Below are positions 6,992-9,283 of a stretch of 9,283 bases of DNA, in pieces; the stretch's first letter is position 1; each line of letters starts with the position of its first letter. The notes beneath the pieces are model-generated. The model was not told the DNA's origin. It ran no database searches and was given only the letters and a program-made list of their open reading frames with translations. Position numbers and translations under genes: made by a program. The stretch is from Verrucomicrobiota bacterium (GTDB taxonomy: Bacteria; Verrucomicrobiota; Verrucomicrobiia; Chthoniobacterales; JAFAMB01), in contig JAFAXJ010000038.1 in the NCBI GenBank assembly GCA_019241095.1, positions 1 through 9,283 on the forward strand. Direction: 5' to 3'.

Positions 6992-7993
6992 TCATACAGC
7001 AATGGTGTGACCCTCTCGCCTCCACTCACCAATGGTTTGATGTTGATGCGCGATAGTTTCTAACCCTGCTAAAGAGGTTACATGCTGAAGTTGGCTACGC
7101 AGGAACCTTCCTGACGGCATTGCCTTTGTGTATGCCATCAGTCGAGAACGCATGCCTACGAGTGCATGAAGTTCTGATCCAACCTCTTGAACTTCCATCT
7201 TGCAATGCAGAACAATATGGCGCCAACGCTCGGCAACCGTAGGTTCAGGCAGAATTTCGCCGGTTAAAAGGAAATGCTTTGCTTGCCGGAAAATCCAAGG
7301 CGCTGCCATTGCTGCTCTGCCGATCATGAGACCTTGCACTTTCGATTCGCCCAATCGCATCGCAACATCTTCGCCACTGCGAATATCCCCATTCCCGATT
7401 ACGGGAATCATAACCGAATCCGCTACAGATCCGATCGTATCCCAATCTGCGAAACCGCCGTATCCCTGTTCTTTTGTCCTGCCATGAACGGCTATGGCCT
7501 GGATACCTGCGTGCTCCAATATTTTGGCGGTCGTCACGGCGTTGATTGAATTTTCATCCCACCCAATACGAATTTTTGCAGTCACCGGCAATGGATGAAC
7601 AGCCTTCACGACGGAAGAAGCAACACGTTCCAAGAGAGGGCAATCCTTCAGTAGAGCTGAGCCTCCATGTTTGCTTACCACTTTGTTAACTGGACATCCG
7701 AAATTCAGATCTACGAAGTCGGGCTGCACCCACTCGAACACGGCTTTAGCAGCCTCAGCCATTCGGTCAGGATCCGCCCCAAAAAGCTGCGCCCCAAGTG
7801 GGCGTTCAGTATTATGGAATCGCAGCATGTTGCGCGTATGCCGGTTCCGTTTAAGAATGCCATCAGCTGAAACAAATTCGGTCACCAAAACGTCGGCGCC
7901 CTGCTCTTTGCACAGTCGGCGAAAAATCGAATCCGAAACCCCTGCCATAGGCGCAAGATAAAGAGGATGCTGATCTACAAACCAGGGTAGCAT
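6992..7993 (-). CDS. dus: tRNA-dihydrouridine synthase, DusB type
   Basis: 333 residues. FMN- and NADPH-dependent enzyme that reduces specific uridines in tRNA D-loops to dihydrouridine, in the cytoplasm. An N-terminal TIM barrel carries LAPMAGVSD (13-21), TEFVSADG (38-45), the catalytic cysteine in DLNFGCPVNKV (Cys100), AKIRIGWD, the histidine-bearing AVHGRTKEQGYGG, the FMN phosphate-binding IPVIGNGDI and GLMIGRAAM, and then a helical C-terminal tRNA-binding domain. Length and the barrel motifs fit DusB (about 320) better than DusA or DusC, but the subclass is an inference. It starts 18 bases after the stop of the 8012-8503 gene on the same strand, so the two form an operon. No strong Shine-Dalgarno is visible. 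Confidence 0.94.
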   Translation of the reverse strand: MLPWFVDQHPLYLAPMAGVSDSIFRRLCKEQGADVLVTEFVSADGILKRNRHTRNMLRFHNTERPLGAQLFGADPDRMAEAAKAVFEWVQPDFVDLNFGCPVNKVVSKHGGSALLKDCPLLERVASSVVKAVHPLPVTAKIRIGWDENSINAVTTAKILEHAGIQAIAVHGRTKEQGYGGFADWDTIGSVADSVMIPVIGNGDIRSGEDVAMRLGESKVQGLMIGRAAMAAPWIFRQAKHFLLTGEILPEPTVAERWRHIVLHCKMEVQEVGSELHALVGMRSRLMAYTKAMPSGRFLRSQLQHVTSLAGLETIAHQHQTIGEWRREGHTIAV

Positions 7994-8011
7994 GGCATTT
8001 AGCGAAACTAC

Positions 8012-8503
8012 TCACAACTGCCGCAATAACGAATACACCTCTTTTTGGATCTCTTCTAACTGTTCCAGATGCAGCTGCGGATCAGATATCAGGAAAACCT
8101 CACTTGTCTTTGCATGTTCATAGATCAAAAATCGCTCTTGGCCGTCAATTTGAGTCTTGATCGGCTTTAACAATTTTTTGCGCTCTAACATCAGCGCGAG
8201 AACAAAGCGCGCATTGCGCGTTGATGGGTTGTCCTCTGAAATCAATTTTCTTAACAGTTCTTCAGAAGTGGCTTTCGGCAAGGGTTCAGGATTAGAGGGC
8301 GCGATTTCGTATTTTGATTTCCAGTACGAAAAAGGCACGACCTCACCTTTGATTTGCATCCAAACCTCTTCCGAGACGTCTTCCCGCCGAAAGCCGAAAC
8401 CATCCCGATGAAGCAAAGTGTAAATCGAGGTTCCTTCACGAAACGGCTCACCAGAACGAGCACACGCATTCGCTCGAGTCTTGAGGGCCCATTCTGTTAG
8501 CAT
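8012..8503 (-). CDS. conserved hypothetical protein of PVC type, linked to dus
   Basis: 163 residues from ATG 8503, with no signal peptide or membrane segment. Two conserved-looking parts can be seen: an N-terminal block WALKTRANACARSGEPF (5-21), followed by a YTLLHRDGFGFRREDVSEEVW segment (28-48), and a C-terminal block with LALMLERKKLL, LIYEHAKTSEVFLISDPQL and a final amphipathic helix. I recall proteins of this layout as uncharacterised and common in Verrucomicrobia and Planctomycetes; I assign no function. The single Cys14 and lack of a second pair argue against an intact zinc finger here. The frame stays open back to a TTG at 8608, but that 35-residue extension looks non-coding, so I prefer the ATG. 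It is the first gene of a two-gene unit with dus. Confidence 0.82.
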   Translation of the reverse strand: MLTEWALKTRANACARSGEPFREGTSIYTLLHRDGFGFRREDVSEEVWMQIKGEVVPFSYWKSKYEIAPSNPEPLPKATSEELLRKLISEDNPSTRNARFVLALMLERKKLLKPIKTQIDGQERFLIYEHAKTSEVFLISDPQLHLEQLEEIQKEVYSLLRQL

Positions 8504-8672
8504 ATTGCCTGCATTAAGCACAACCTCGAATAGTAAGCCAGCTGAACCTGAAACAGTCGCAGGTCCTGAACGATAATGCCCGGAATAACAGCCAGACCGA
8601 TCGCCCAATCTTATCGACTTGTAAGCACGTTAAAAAGATTTAACCCGCTCCATAAACATTGAATTAAACGGG

Positions 8673-8703
8673 TGTATGAACAACTAAAGGGGTTGTATGA
8701 ACA
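8673..8703. repeat. 21-bp-spaced direct repeat TGTATGAACA upstream of purK
   Basis: TGTATGAACA occurs at 8673-8682 and 8694-8703, each preceded by a GGG(T) run. The 21-base period is two helical turns, so both copies would face the same side of the DNA, as operator half-sites often do. It lies 26 bases upstream of the purK ATG within the 225-base divergent intergenic region (8504-8728), which otherwise shows no gene. A purine-responsive or other regulator is possible but not identifiable. Confidence 0.4.
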
Positions 8704-8728
8704 GCGGAGTTGTCGTCAAATTCTTTGA

Positions 8729-9283
8729 ATGGAAACGGTTTTTCTGCCGGGCGCGACGATCGGTTTGCTAGGTGGCGGCCAACTTGGCCGAATGTTCGCC
8801 ATTGCCGCCCGCCGAATGGGTTATCGGGTGCACACTCTTGAACCTTCACCGGACAGTCCGGCAGGACAGATTTCAGATCGAGAATTTATCGGCGCCTTTG
8901 ATGACCTCGAACTGATCGCTCAATTCGGGGATTCGGTGGATGTAGTTACGTTTGAGTTCGAAAACATTCCTGCGGGCATTGTCGATTTCCTATCGCACCG
9001 AAGGGTTGTGCGTCCGAGATCAGAGGTTCTACACATCTGCCAGAATCGAGAACGAGAGAAAAGCTTTCTCCTCAGGAACGGCTACCCGATCGCGCAATAT
9101 TCTATTATCAGTTCTCGATCGGAGCTAGTGGAGGCACTCGAGCGCGTTGCTAAGCCGAGCGTACTAAAAACTGCTGATTTTGGATACGACGGCAAGGGGC
9201 AACGAAGAATCTATCCTGGCGACCGCATCGATACATTCCAAACGAACCGTGCTGTATTAGAGGAATGGATCGACTTGGATAGA
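8729..9283 (+). CDS. purK: 5-(carboxyamino)imidazole ribonucleotide synthase, N-terminal part (runs off window)
   Basis: 185 codons, open at the right edge; the full protein is usually about 360-390 residues. PurK is an ATP-grasp enzyme that converts AIR, ATP and bicarbonate to N5-CAIR in de novo purine synthesis. Visible motifs: the nucleotide-type glycine loop IGLLGGGQLGRM (11-22), MGYRVHTLEPSPDSPAGQ (30-47), the diagnostic TFEFENIP (74-81), and the ATP-grasp lysine region LKTADFGYDGKGQ (146-158). The start is firm: a TGA directly precedes ATG 8729 in frame, and the MxxxFLPGxTIG opening matches the family. There is no ribosome binding site at normal distance. It is divergent from the dus unit. 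purE, often adjacent, is not in view. Confidence 0.95.
   Translation, partial: METVFLPGATIGLLGGGQLGRMFAIAARRMGYRVHTLEPSPDSPAGQISDREFIGAFDDLELIAQFGDSVDVVTFEFENIPAGIVDFLSHRRVVRPRSEVLHICQNREREKSFLLRNGYPIAQYSIISSRSELVEALERVAKPSVLKTADFGYDGKGQRRIYPGDRIDTFQTNRAVLEEWIDLDR

Noticed and set aside
8504..8608. N-terminal extension of the dus-linked protein to a TTG at 8608
   Set aside because: The added 35 residues are glycine/serine-rich and do not resemble the conserved start of the protein; ATG 8503 begins right before the conserved block.
8643..8673. ACCCG/CGGGT inverted pair upstream of purK
   Set aside because: Only 5 bp of complementarity with a 21-base loop; expected by chance.
8664..8849. Minus-strand ORF over the purK start
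   Set aside because: It overlaps the unmistakable purK N-terminus in antisense and has no motif of its own.
1..9283. Search for CRISPR arrays, insertion sequences, integrases, toxin-antitoxin or defence genes
   Set aside because: No regularly spaced repeats, transposase/integrase motifs or defence-type domains were seen on either strand.

Overview
The window carries ordinary bacterial housekeeping genes at roughly 50% GC (judged by eye), with signs of decay and rearrangement. The gene content and protein style point to the PVC group, most likely Verrucomicrobiota. The evidence is a MurI of the 'GDNARAPYG / GVIRPS' type, an HscA-like Hsp70 sitting directly beside a divergent HscB and an A-type Fe-S carrier, and a dus-linked protein of a kind I associate with Planctomycetes/Verrucomicrobia. 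This assignment rests on recall of family style, not on a search. A pseudogene, a degenerate J-domain and weak Shine-Dalgarno sequences would fit a lineage undergoing genome reduction, but one window cannot prove that.

Layout. Positions 1-276: the left edge lies inside one arm of a long inverted repeat, followed by a short spacer. Positions 277-1128 (+): murI, glutamate racemase for peptidoglycan. Its last 78 bases plus 21 bases of 3' flank form the second arm of the repeat, so murI is bracketed by inverted copies of its own 3' end (94 of 99 bases identical). Positions 1295-4552 (-): a four-gene unit transcribed leftward, iscA, hscB, hscA and a small exported BamE-like protein. It is tightly packed: iscA/hscB overlap by ATGA, with gaps of 27 and 22 bases after that. 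Positions 4650-6068 (+): a MATE-family efflux pump, divergent from iscA. Positions 6069-6991: no intact gene, but a candidate terminator hairpin and the remains of a multi-frameshifted membrane protein gene on the minus strand. Positions 6992-8503 (-): a two-gene unit of a PVC-type conserved hypothetical followed by a DusB-like tRNA-dihydrouridine synthase. Positions 8504-8728: a divergent intergenic region with a 21-bp-spaced direct repeat. Positions 8729-9283 (+): the first 185 codons of purK, running off the window.

How the genes work together. iscA, hscB and hscA are the carrier and chaperone arm of iron-sulfur cluster assembly; the scaffold IscU, the desulfurase IscS and ferredoxin are not in view. 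murI, dus, purK and the MATE pump belong to unrelated processes (cell wall, tRNA modification, purine synthesis, export).

I see no clear novel system such as a defence island, CRISPR array, retron or biosynthetic cluster. The two observations most worth checking are: (1) HscB has lost the HPD motif that J-proteins need to stimulate Hsp70; and (2) the inverted repeat around murI is placed so that inversion of the enclosed segment would leave an intact murI reading frame in either orientation.
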